This document shows positions 35,755 through 48,500 of a DNA stretch of 64,000 nucleotides, piece by piece. The position numbers and the translations under genes are program-made. The stretch comes from Rhyacichthys aspro (lineage: Eukaryota > Chordata > Actinopteri > Gobiiformes > Rhyacichthyidae), in assembly GCA_036850595.1 (NCBI GenBank), contig CM072168.1, forward strand, positions 14,747,982-14,811,981, written 5' to 3'. The stretch's first letter is position 1, and every line of letters starts with the position of its first letter. A model generated the notes under the pieces. The model was not told the DNA's origin. It saw only the letters and a program-made list of their open reading frames with translations, and searched no databases.

Positions 35755-38700
35755 CATTTATTTCAAAAAATGCACTTGACATGAAAAAACAATCAAATCA
35801 ACCACGGCTCATCAGTACAAGACAATGTATAATGATCACATGGTAGAAAGTGCTGGACATGGCCAGCGCAGAGCATGACTTCATTGGCACAAAAGGCCTA
35901 TAAATATTCTGCACAATATAGAAGTATATAGAGTTCTTATTTTTTCAGTTTCTTTCATGGTTTACTCAGACAAACCCAGTTCAGTCCTGACCAGGCGTGA
36001 GTATCACGCCACATTAAACATTTTCATAAAACTTCTTTTTTTATGTAAAAAGCTACATACAGAGGTCCCACCCACTTGGCCCCGCATGCGCACACGCAAA
36101 CACACATTCACACGTCAGTATCCATAGGAACAAATATGCCGACATCTAATTCAAGATGGTAGGGTGAGGGCTCAGGCTTCCTGGAGGGACAGAAGAGTTA
36201 AAGAAACACCATTATGCTTATTTTTCCCCCCTCTGCTTTAGTTTTAATACTAATATTAAAACACCTTAAAGGGTCTTGTTAGCTTTCCAGTTGGCTTCCA
36301 AAGTGATGTAATCCCGTAATAATACATAACACTTTTCAAATAGTATAAGACCTCAGAAAGAAATTAGCAGGAAGTTATGTCTTCTCAGCCAAACACTGAG
36401 ATATTTCTGCACCAATCCCAACAGAGGCTTTCTGACCAATCAGAGCAGATCTGGTTTAGACTAAGGTAATGTGAGTGTGATCACCTACAGAAAATTGGAC
36501 TTTTAAAACTTTTCAAGTATCATTAAAATTAAAATGAAATCCACCAATAGAAGCATGATAGAGTCTCTTTAAACTGACACTTCACTAATATACAATGGTA
36601 TGTTGTGTTGAGTTGGAATTAAAACTGCACAAAATGTTAATGCTCACATATTTAAGATGTCACAATTACAAATTGACAGAAATTTGTGACCAAAACCTTG
36701 TTCAGAAGTGGTATTTACAACCAGGAAGCTGAGACCAATGACAAGCATTAATTACATCACAAAAGAATAAAACACAAACAGTATGGAAACGGCGGTTCAA
36801 GTTATTTTACATAAAGTGACCACTGTGCAGTGGTTTTATTCCTGATGTTTAGACCGCTGTAAACTCCCTCAATCACAGCTTCAGCCTCATAAACAAAAAG
36901 TAGACCAGACCAAAACAAATTAGGACTGTTCAAAATTCAAGTCCTGTGTTCAGCAAGCGTACAAACAGATACAAGAACCCCCCCCTCAGGCTTTATGCAG
37001 AGCTGTTCTGTTCAAAGCTGTGATGTGCTGGTTTTTGTCTTCAAGTCAAACAGAACAAAATCGCATGACAAACACCAGCCAGGTCGTGGTACCAGGACAA
37101 AGGGAAAGAAGACAAAAGACAGCCTGATCTGCTTCTAGTAAACGTAAACGTTTATGTGTTGGCATTTGTAGGCACTAGGGTTTGACTGACAGCTTTCAAA
37201 GGCCAATGTATACATTTTTGTACTGAAGCCGTCCAATAATTAATAACTTGTGCCAAAATGTGACATTTACGTAGGGCCAGCTCTTTGAACTGACTTAACT
37301 AGACATACACCTAACATTTATAAAATAATTAAATAATAAAAATTAATTAATTAATTGCACAGTAAACATGCAAACTAAATGTCAGTCTAGCCCTAGTCTT
37401 TGTCATGTCTTTGACCGTTTGACTATGTGTGACTTCCACTTAGCGCTGAGCTGTGACATCCTCAAGAAAAAACCTAAATTGCAGAATGATTTTTGGTTTA
37501 ATCTGTTCTGAAGCATGAACCATGATGTTGTGCAGAAAAATTTCAGCTAATCCTGCCTTGCTCTCTAATCATAGTGTGTGATTATTTGCATGGTCCAGCC
37601 ACTCTCCGTTTTTGTTCCTTTTTGGTTCCTTACGGTTTAAGGGAAAGTTTTCCAAAGAAAAGAAAATACAAGGACCATTGCCTGTGCTTTTTATCAACTA
37701 AATGGTAATACCATCACTCTTTGTCCTTGCCTGATAGTTCAAGGTAAACATCCAAATATAAACACATTTTCAACAAAAAGGAGAAAACACTGCCAGTCTG
37801 ATTCCGTTTGAATGTATTTTTGTTGCTTTTTTACATTGATACACTAGGGTTTGTGCTAAAAAGACCAATGGAGTAATTAATCCACATTCCTGTGCTGTTG
37901 TCTCTAAATGGAATTGTTTTTGTTTATGGTATTTTGAACAATGATGATGTCCTGTCTTCCTGTTTAGTTTTGTTCTGTTTAATATTAAGGCTGTAGCATG
38001 TTCAAAAATATAATGCCTGTGAGTGTGAGAGGACACAAACCCATTAGCCCAAGTTGTGGCAGTAAAGCAGACAAGCCACAGATCTTAACAGAAATAGCTG
38101 AGGATGAGGGATAACTGTCATAATAATGTATTTTTAAAAGTCATTAAATCTAACAAAGACTATTTTTTAGACAAATACAGTACCAGATTAATCCCTTAAA
38201 CAAATATGAAAAGTACTCTGTAACTAGACATACAGCAAAATTTTTTTTCTTTTTATATAAAATGTTTGGCGCAACTTTCTCTTTCTTGGGATTTTAGGTG
38301 GGTCTATGACACAATCATATTTAAATACCAGTTAAATATGAAAGATAAATTAATGCAATATGTATAACCAAATTGATATTCACATATAAAAAACAAAATG
38401 CTACATGCACTGTTATTATTATATCTGTTTAAAAAACATTTTGTAAACTGAACATGGAGATGTGCTCACAATGACTTATGGTTATTTTATTTTTATTTCA
38501 ATAATAAAGCACCCAGATTCAAGTTGTGAGGTCTCTCCAATGCAGAGTAATGCTTTTTGTGCTAGGTTTGCTGGTGGATGATGCCCAAGAGGAGAGTTAG
38601 GAGGCAGGCTTTGTCTTGCTGTGCTATATGAGTCAGTGTGCCTTTAGTAGCCTCACCCTTAGTCTGACCACAGTCTGATAAATGCCCTCTGACCCATTGC

Positions 38701-39347
38701 TGTCAGCAGTTAAATGACCGAAAAGCTGCCTAGCTTATTGTGTGGCTGGGCTGGTTGAAGACAGGGCCAGCTTTTCTGTCTGTGTATCAGTCGGACCAAT
38801 ACTGGTTTGTTGATACCATGATGGATTTTTACCAATATCTTAAGAACAAATTGAAGATCTGTAAATATGTAAAACAACTGACCTGCGCGACTGAAAAGCA
38901 TCAGTAGCCATAGCTTGGTTACATTATTGTTCTTAATTTTCCCCAGTTTTCAATGAAACCCTATTGTCTTAGTCTTGCAGGCTATTCTACCGTACCCATG
39001 TGTGGTTCTTTTTAAAGGCCACAGATTACAATCTCATAAGAGCAAGTTAGATCATGTAATATTTTAAAGTTTTTCAACATTTTCAATTGGTTTACATTCA
39101 ATTTCTCTAACTTAGCAAAGCAACAAAGGATGGGAGGACCATGTACCAGGCTTGAAAGGGTCAATTGTCCAAAATTTACTTCTTGTTAACTCTTGTTAAC
39201 TTTTTCCAGTGTCACTCTAAATGTTTGTATTTATTACAGAAACCAGTACTGATCCTACTTTTGTGTATGTGTGTGTATTGGCCTCTCTGTGTGTCTACTG
39301 TGACTCATGGACAGAAAACTTGTGCTCATTTGTCCGTTCCTTTTCCT
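35755..39347 (-). other. Possible long sh3rf3 3' UTR
   Basis: No coding exon is visible in these 3.6 kb after the sh3rf3 stop. AATAAA in gene sense occurs at 38486-38491 and 38492-38497 (about 0.85 kb after the stop) and at 35757-35762 (about 3.6 kb after). Either could end the transcript. A run of ATTA units lies at 37,325-37,355. Confidence 0.35.
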
Positions 39348-39516
39348 TCAGAAGCTCTCAACAAAGCTGCCAGGAAAGAGGCCAGTCTGTCCTGTTCTCT
39401 GTAGAGTCCCTTTGTACCAGCCATCCTCTCTCTTCTTATGGACGAACACCACGTCTCCCTCCCTCAGCTCGATCTCTGCCTCGCTCTGGGGAGGGTAGGG
39501 CACCACCACACGATAC
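39348..39516 (-). CDS. sh3rf3: sh3rf3 last exon encoding SH3-4 and stop
   Basis: It carries YRVVVPYPPQSEAEIELREG, DVVFVHKKREDGWYKGTLQR and GLFPGSFVESF then a stop. The AG acceptor at 39517-39518 continues the Arg codon begun in exon 39761-40122. Confidence 0.92.
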
Positions 39517-42500
39517 CTGCCGGACAAACAGCTGATCACAACATGCTCAACGAATGCCCTTTTTCCAAATTTAGTTTATAATTAAAACGTGCCCAGAATG
39601 GTAGCCTGAGGTATTCCTTTTATACTACACTGAGCATGTTTCTGAGAATAGATGCACTTGGGTAATGTGACAAATTAGGTTTTTAGTGCATACCCCAGTT
39701 TATTCCTTTTATTTAAATGTCCTTTACTATGGACAGCAAATAAAATAACATTTCTTTTACCTTTCTCTCGACAGCGGCTTGGGCTCTGGCCTGAGAACCA
39801 TCAGAGCGTTGCCAGTGCGCGTTGCCGGGGGCGACATGGGGAAGTTTGTATCCAGGGAGCCGGACTTTCTGTGCAGTGGCTCCAGCCCAATGGCTCCCAT
39901 GTCGCTCTCAATGGGACAGGAGCCTGCTCTGCCCTGCGACGCCATTGGACAGGAACCTGAGCGTGGGTGGTGGTGATGATGGTGAGGATGGTGGATGGGG
40001 TCTGTGGCTATGGCACCCAATGAGGGGTCATGTGTTGGCGGGGACGACGGAGGTGAACGAGGTTTCTTCTTAGCTGCCGCTCCAGACAAGAGCTTTAACA
40101 AACCTCCTGCTTTTCTCTCCTTCTGAGGACAGAAGAACACACAGATCAATAGTCATCACTTTTTATTGACGCCTGAAGGGTTTAGAGCTACTTCTTCACA
40201 GATAATGTTGTCACGATAACTGCAGGGGTCTATAATACAATTCATATTAAATCTACAAAGAACATTACTGTATTTTCCGGACTATAAGCCGCAACTTTTT
40301 TCCCACGCTTTGAACCATGCGGCTTATACAGAGATGCGGCTTTTCTATGAATTTTTCTTCAGCCCTCAGGGGGGCGCTCTAGCAGGAAGTGCAAAAACGA
40401 GACAGACAGTGGTAGTCGGTACAAACAAGAAAGCGCCAGTTTTTATTCTTAGCATATGCAACCCAAGATGCACAACAGCAAAATACGGTAACGTACACTG
40501 TCCCTGTAATATAAACTAATAAAATAAAAAAAAAATAAAAAAAATAATATTTTGACACCCTCACCCCCTCATAATGGAAAACAAATGAAGTGACAGTGGT
40601 TTGGTGTTCAGTAGTTTCAATGCTCAGGAGGAAGATGAATAGTGACTTGTGGTTTCAGTGCACGGGAGAATGAAGCCACTTTAATAGTTGCGCAGTTGCG
40701 CTTTAACAGTGCGCAGGAAGAAAAAGTGACAGTGGTTTGGTGTTCAGTGGTTTCAGTACGCAGGAGGAAGAAAAATAAAGCAACTTGGTTTTAGTGCACA
40801 GGAGGAAGATGAATAAAACCATCAATGACTTTTCTGTTTTGTTTGATCAGCACTTTTACTGCCGTGTTACAGGCACTGTTCGGAAACAATCAGTTCAGGT
40901 ATATGAATAAACACTTATGGTACAAAATCTTTCTATGTAAATATTTTATTTCTCAGCCTGGATATCGGCGGCTAATAGTCCGGTGCGGCTTATATGTGAC
41001 AAAATATATATTTCTTTTAAATTTTAGTGGGTGCGGCTTATATTTAGGTGCGCTCTATAGTCCGGAAAATACGGTAAAACATTTTGTTTTTGTTGTGTCC
41101 TTGTGGGAAGCTATGCCTGAGCAACAGCAAAAAGAAAAAAAGCATTACTTAACTTCTTTTTTACTACAACACAGATGCAAATCTCCACAGTCACGTCATT
41201 CTTCTATTTCTGGATTGACATGTCTCATATCGTCTCATATCTTGTCATAATTCTCAGATGTTGACATTATAGTGATGCACTGTGATTTAGATATTAGTAA
41301 TGCATCTTTTCTTATCCATGACCTATTGTTCTTGTGCCAGCTGCTCCCACTGACTGGGCCCTGCAGCACTTTCACCCAGCTGCCACACCAAAGTCTTTTA
41401 CATGACTCTAATTACATCCACATGGATTCAAGATAAACTTCGCACAACTTCCCTCAAGCGAATCAATTTTTACAGCGTTATCAAGCCTTATAAATAGCCA
41501 TAGTTCAGCTCTGAATCTCTTGAACAACAAAATATTATGGAAACAGCAATTGTAAACAATGTGAATTTGCATTAGTACAGTTGCTGACCTTTAGTTCTTT
41601 TGTCTATTAATGGGTTAAAATCCTAAATTTTTAAGAAGTTACCCACTGGTAACTGAATCCAATTAATATCAGTGTCTGTGCTTTTAGTTTCCTGTGTTCT
41701 TTTTATAACAGTGAAATAGTGTGGCTCTAAGATTCGATGAAGGTCAAGTAAAAAGAGAAACATTAAGGATTCATAGTTTATTGACCAGTCTTACAAGAGA
41801 AGGTGGGATGAGAAAAGTGCTGTGCAAAGCAAGAGAGACAGTAAAAGTACCGCAGGCACACACATCCATGCACACACAGAGAAAGAAACAGAAAGAAAAT
41901 CCTTGCTCTTGAAACTCAAGAACACCACAGATTTTGATAAATATGAAAATCTTTCAGCTGAAAAATGTCAGACATGTTAGGAGGCCTTGGTGAAGAAGAT
42001 AAAAAGAGTGATAAATTATAATAATACACTGTGAGGGACATACATCAAAGGAAACAAATGATGAGTACAAGAATGAGGAGAAGCAGGGAGGCGACATGTC
42101 AGGATGAGAGAGGGCAAACAAGAGAGGTGGGATGGAAAGTGCCAGAAAAAGTGAAAATCACCCTTCTTTCATCTGCAGGCTTAAAGGCTTAATCTGCCTC
42201 CAATGAGTGTGTGTGTTCTTGTTTACAAGAGGGGCTGCTGTGTTGTGTCACCATAAGCCACCAGAGAGCAGCATAAACTCACAAAATAACCAAAGTGACT
42301 CAAAGCCGTGTGCATGTGATTTTTCCACAGAGACTGGACATGAACATGGACACACTATCAGAGGGGATTCATCATACCTCATTAGATCTTGACCCACAAA
42401 GTGTTTATACAGTTTGATGTTTATTCTATACTTGAGCCACTCATTGTGACTTTAACTTACAAATAGTGCCAATGCTAAGTTTAAATATGCTCTTAGATAT

Positions 42501-45500
42501 ATTAAGAGAAACAAGAACATCTTAAGGGTAGACTCTCTTGCATCAAAGCTGCAAAACGATAGCTACTTTGACTTCTGGAAAGAGGTCAGAATGTTAAACA
42601 ACTGCAGAACCTTACTCCCATCTAATATGAATAGAGTGAGTGGCTCCAAAAATATCTGTCAGTTTTGGCGGAAAATCTATAATGACCTGATTAATTGTGT
42701 CAAGAGCAATATACAGTGGATGGGGCCACAGAAAGCCTTGCAGGTGTAGTAGTTACACCTCAAGAGGTTGGTGATGCTGTCTCAAAGCTCAGGAATAATA
42801 ATAATTGGATTAGACAAAGTGACGTCAGAACACAAGTTTGCTAGCACTAAATTGTATCGTCTACTTTTTTCTTCGGTTCATGTCCTTCTGCCAGAATCCC
42901 TCCTGTCAATTGTTTTGGTTTCTGTGATCAAAGATAACATGGGTAAAGCTAGTGATATTAACAACTATCAGCCTCTAGCCTTGCCCAGCTCATTATCTAA
43001 GGTGCTTGAAAGGATCCTTTTGAATAGACTTGAACCATATTCATACACTACGGCTTATCAGTTTGGCTTTAAGCAAGTACATGGCACTGACGTGTATTTT
43101 TGAAGGAAATACTAGATAAATATAATTCCCAGAATTCCACACAACACACACATGTTCTTGGATGCCTCTAAACTGTTTGATTGTATAAATCATGAAAAAT
43201 TGTCCAATAAATTGTCAAAGCGAGGTGTCCCTAGATACCTGTTAAGAATACCTATTTTCTGGTATTCCTTTCATACCATGCAGTTAAAATGGGGTGACTA
43301 TATCTCTGACTCATTCAAGGTCAGTGATGGAGTTTGCCAACGTGGAACATTGTTTAATATTTTTGTTGATGACTTGTCTGTACAGCTTAATGAGTATAAA
43401 ACTGGTTGTATTGTTGGAGATTTTCTGTGTAACCATCTGATGTGTGCAGACGACTTTGTATTACTGTGGCAGGCCTCCAGCAGCTTTTAAATATCTGTTG
43501 ACACAGTATGGCTTAGAATATGACATTAAGTAAACAAAGAAGGACTTCAAGCTCTCATTTCCTGATTTCTATTTTTGTGGAAATGTTGTCCAAGCCACAA
43601 ATTAGATTAAATACCTTGGACATTATATCACTTGTGACCTCTCTGATGTATAGCAGCAATGTAAGTTATATGGGCAGGCAGATATGCTTGTCTGTAAATT
43701 AAACATGTGCTCCACCATTGTTAAAACTCTTCAGAACTTTTTGTTTCCCCTTGTACAGTTACAAAAAAAGGTCCATGCAAAAACTGTCAGTTGCCTAAAA
43801 TGAGTCTATGAGGATGCTACTGAAGGTCCCAAAGCACTGTAGTGCATGTGAAATGTTTGTAAATTGTGGAGTAAGATCCTGTGCAGTCATCATCCGCATT
43901 TGTATTAATTCTTTCATGAGCAGAGTAATGACATTGCCAAATTATATCATTCATACCCTGGTCTGTCCAGAAGCGCTGTGAGATTTACATCTAGAATGTG
44001 GAGGCACTGGCAATCCTGCCTCTATGTATAATGCATATGTATATTTTTATATTACAATTTTTAATTTTAATAATAAAGTTTGAATTGAATTGAATTACAC
44101 ATCAAGCTAAATCATCTAAATGGACAGAAATATTCATTACGAAGCTGTAAGCATAATGTTGTCACTCAGTGTTTGTTCTCTCCGGAAGCTTAAGAACCTG
44201 TGACCAGGCGTTGTTGGTAGTTCCTCCTGCCAGACTCAAGCGCAGAGGGGAGCGTGCATCTGCTGTGGCTGGGCCACGACTGTGGAATGCCTTGCCTTTA
44301 GAGACTAGAACGGACCCTTCTCTACCTGTTTTTAAGTCCCTGCTAACCTATTTGTTTTCCTTAGTGCATGGATGATTGTTACACATTAATCTTTTAAACG
44401 TTGGTTTTAAACTGTTGTTTCCTTGCTTTTTGTATATGTTTTATAATCTTCCTCCTCTTCTGTAAAGCACTTTGGTCAGCCTAGTGGCTGTTGTATATGT
44501 GCTACACAAATAAAATAAACTTGAACTCTTGACTGGCTCTATTTTGAAATCAATGTCTTATGAGCAGTATATGAACATTAGTTAAAAATTGAGAGCCATT
44601 TTCGGAATAAAGTATGTAAACTAAACCGAACACAGTCAAAACAAATCTATTTGAGACCTTCATTGCCTTGAGTGCAAATATTTCAGCATATTTTGGAATT
44701 TTGTTTTGCATATGCAGGCGCATTTGACAGCTATTTCATTTGGCAGTTGTTGCTCATTGTGTGCAGAGTTCTTGGAAACAGTCAACACACATGTCCAACA
44801 TGGTATGTGTCTGTAATGCTGGCTGTGCTGCAGACAGTGGAGATTATCCTAACTATGTATGCCAGAGAGTTATCAGAGCCATTGTACGGCTCCAGAGCCA
44901 TTACAACTTTAATATTTCTGCACTGCCACATTTGAATTTCAATAATACAAGACATAACATTGATTAGATATAAGTAAAATTGAAAGAAAAACCCCAACTA
45001 CTTGTAGGTAAAGAAGGCAAATGGAGGCATAAATTGCACAACAAGCCTGTATATGATATATGATATTAAAGATATGGCTCTAAAAAACAGAAGTTTGAAT
45101 CATCTTTGAGTAGGCCGCTGTAAACAAGGCCATAGCCTGCTGTTCCATAGTCAATGAGCTGTTTGTCAGCTAGCCATGTAGTTAGATTAGCTGTCCCAGA
45201 CACCGGAGCCAACAGTGAAACAAATGGAGCTGAGACAGATGCAAGCTTTCCATGCCATCCTTTAGTGTCAGCGCTGCCTGATTTAACATCCACAGCTTTA
45301 GCTCCGAGAGTTCCACAACAGAGAGAGGATCTACATCACAAATAGCCACAAGGAGAGGAATCTGTGATAGTGAGGTGACAACACACCTAGCTTCTCACTT
45401 GCTGTGGCGCTAGAGTCAATTAGCAAGCTTGACAGTGGCAACTTAAGATTAAAGTCTTCTTTGCTATTTATTGTCCGTAACTGCAAAAGTTGGAAGGTCA

Positions 45501-48500
45501 AATACTTTTTTTCTGTATAAAAGTTAAAATCTTCTTAATAACTTTGTCCTTATTTCTGACAACCTCTTGTTTTACAGTCTACATTTAATTAATACAGAGT
45601 GGTCCCCGGATTAATTCCTGTCTTGGGTCTTATTATTCCATGCAAATCTTCAGTCTTCAAAGTTTCTTATTGTCTTTGTACATTAAAGGCAAAAAATGTT
45701 ACTAACAAGCATGTTGTGTTTATTTGCAGTGTTTCCTCTTTCTTTTATGTTTTATGTCTTTGAACCTGTACATAATTAATAGACATTGGTAGTATTGTAC
45801 TTTCACAGATTTGTTTAAGCAGCAGGTGACATATTGTCAAACTTACCTTTTCTACTTTGGGAGCGAGTACTCCCTGGGAAGATGCATGGGAGGGTCCTGG
45901 TAATGGCGGCTGCATTGGACTGGCCGGCTCGCTGTTGAGTAGGGCTGCTGACACATTTGGGGGCGTGAGGCAGGACAGCGGGCAAGAGAGGGGTAGGAGA
46001 GGTCTCGAGGCTGGGGAGGATAGTGGTGAGGGTCCCAGGCTCGGACCAGGAGACACCATAGAGAGTGGACGACCCGACTGTCCCGAACAACGAGATGGAG
46101 AGGAGCTCTGGGGACGAAGTGGAGAGACCGCCACCGCGGGACATTCGGAGCTGCCAGCAGAAGGACTGTGTACTAAAACACAAACACATAAATTAACCAA
46201 GCAACACTAGACACATGAAAAATACACTGATTTTGAACCCCATGTTTAGTGGTGGGCATCGCTGTTGAAAAGTGCCTCCTTTTTGAATAAGCATTAATAC
46301 ATCAACTTCCCACCCCCCTAGATTGAATTTTGATGTAATTAAAAAAGCTTAAAACACTGGTGTGAAGTCATCCTAATCCCGCTATCTTTTAATATATTTA
46401 TATTTAATAAATGTTTAAACCAAAAAAAAGTGTAGAAGAAACCTCTACATCTAAATGAGATGGCCTTTAAAATTTTTGATATTCATTCATTTTATGCACT
46501 GTATTTAATAAAATAATGTCTGTTTCTACGTTCCCACGATAAAGTGATCCTTTTTTATTAGATAAACGGACACACAAAAATAACAGAGAACAACTCAAGT
46601 CCAAACTAACCCTTGAAGAAATCAAAACTGTGCTGTCCTTCGTTCAGAATTCTTGTCTCAGCTTTTAATCCCTCTGAGTACATTGGGTGCTTGTGAGGAT
46701 AAAAGCACGCACAAACACACACCCACATATGCACTTCCCATACTCTCTCACACTCTGTACACAGCATTACAAGCCACCTGCTTGTCTATATTCCAGCGCT
46801 TGAGCAGAAATCCACAGAGGGGCTCGGTGGTCATGTGACAAAACCACCAAACGCCAGAACTATGCACATACTTTATTTTGTAATGGGGACCAGATGTGTG
46901 TGTGTGTTTGTGTAAGTGTTTGTGTGAGACAGAAAAGGAGAAAGGGAAAGAGGTCCACGGAGCTCTGTCATTACGCCTCCATAAAACAAAATCACAGTGA
47001 TGTCATTCAGCTGCTAGTGTTGTGTGGGTCTGTCCTCTTGTGTGTCAATATGTGGGAGTGCACGTCTGCTGTGTGTACAAGTGTGTGTTATTCTTGGCAG
47101 AGTACACTCTGTGTACTTTTCCAGTCTTCTAAAAGAAACCTTTGCCATTATTCTCTCATGAAACGGTGCAAAGAAAAGGGAGAGAAATGGGTGCTGGGCA
47201 GATGAATAGACCCTGAGTGGAGAACAAGGTTGATATGATCTAGACCTTGCAGACACCAGTGAGAGTGTGTGTGCAGCACAAACTGTACCACAACATAACT
47301 GTAGCATAAAACTGTTATGACTTTAACTAATTTTACTTGGCTATAGAGTTGTACAATGTTTCTGCAATAAGAAGTCATACAGGTTTCAAAAGCACTTGCA
47401 TTTTATATTTGACGGATGGCTCCATTGAGTCATCACAGCGACAATCAACTGGCAAGTTTTAGATGTCCTTGCTATAAAGTACTCAGACAGAGACCAGTAC
47501 TTGTGTGTCCCACTCTCTGCTTTAATACATTTTAATAATTGTTTTGTACGCAAATGTCAAAATTACACACACAATCAAACTGTTTAAATGATGGAGAAAC
47601 AAATTCAAACTCTTTACAGTTTTATACAGTGTTTCTGCTTTAGTTATGTATTTATTATGTAAAGAAATTACAGAAATTGCTTTTCAGCCTTTTGTGCACT
47701 TGCTGCAGGATGGCGTTCACTTCAAAATTATGGCACAGATCTCACATTATCGTAACTATAATAACAGCCATTCTCACAATTGTAAGCCTAGCACATGTAA
47801 ATGAACCACTGATATATAATCTAATGCTAATGGTTTCATTATTGGTCTCTGAACATAATTTGTTACAAAGCTCAAATGATTTTTCCTTTGTTGCTTTGTG
47901 CCTGTTGTATTTAAATGCATACTGCAGCTTCAGTTGTTAAAGTAACTCAGACAGCCACATCACCTGGAGTAAATGCCTTTCTTTGTCACTTTTTAACATT
48001 CCCTGGAGAGATGTAAACAACAATCATCTGTCCTTTAAATCCTATCTATTTGCAGTGCATTAATGCAGGAGCACCTTCTGACGGCTACTTGTTATTCATA
48101 AAAGTATTTCTGCATGTTCACAATTCCTTATGTCACATTTTGTTCATAGGTTTTGGAGCTTTAAGTCCCTCCAACTCTTGAGCACAACTCTAGTGTTACA
48201 AACGTACTTAAGAGTTTTGTCTCAATATCTATCTTGTATGTATGAGATTCAAATTTGTGTTGATGTGATTTGTTCAGGTAGATACTTGCTCTTACAGTAC
48301 AGAAACATGTTCCGTCAATCAGGGCTACATAGCCTATTGTATTGGGTCTACCTTTAAAACCTGTATATTCATTTTTAACAAGCAATATATATGCCAAGTG
48401 CTATGTTACTATTTAATGAAGCTTGTATTTGTGTCCAAAAATAGATGTAAAAATGCTTAGTGAATGAAACCTTTGTGTAACTCCTACACAACTGTGCGGT

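Larger units (their letters stand above)
40123..45846 (-). other. sh3rf3 intron rich in transposon remains
   Basis: Between exons 45847-46172 and 39761-40122. It collects the MITE and both LINE fragments. The rest (41,075-42,460 and 44,530-45,846) shows no exon; a minus-strand open frame at 45066-45293 is unassigned. Confidence 0.6.

Noticed and set aside
42768..43702. Possible active reverse transcriptase gene
   Set aside because: Stops at about 43,101 and 43,488, frameshifts and the missing endonuclease show a dead LINE copy.
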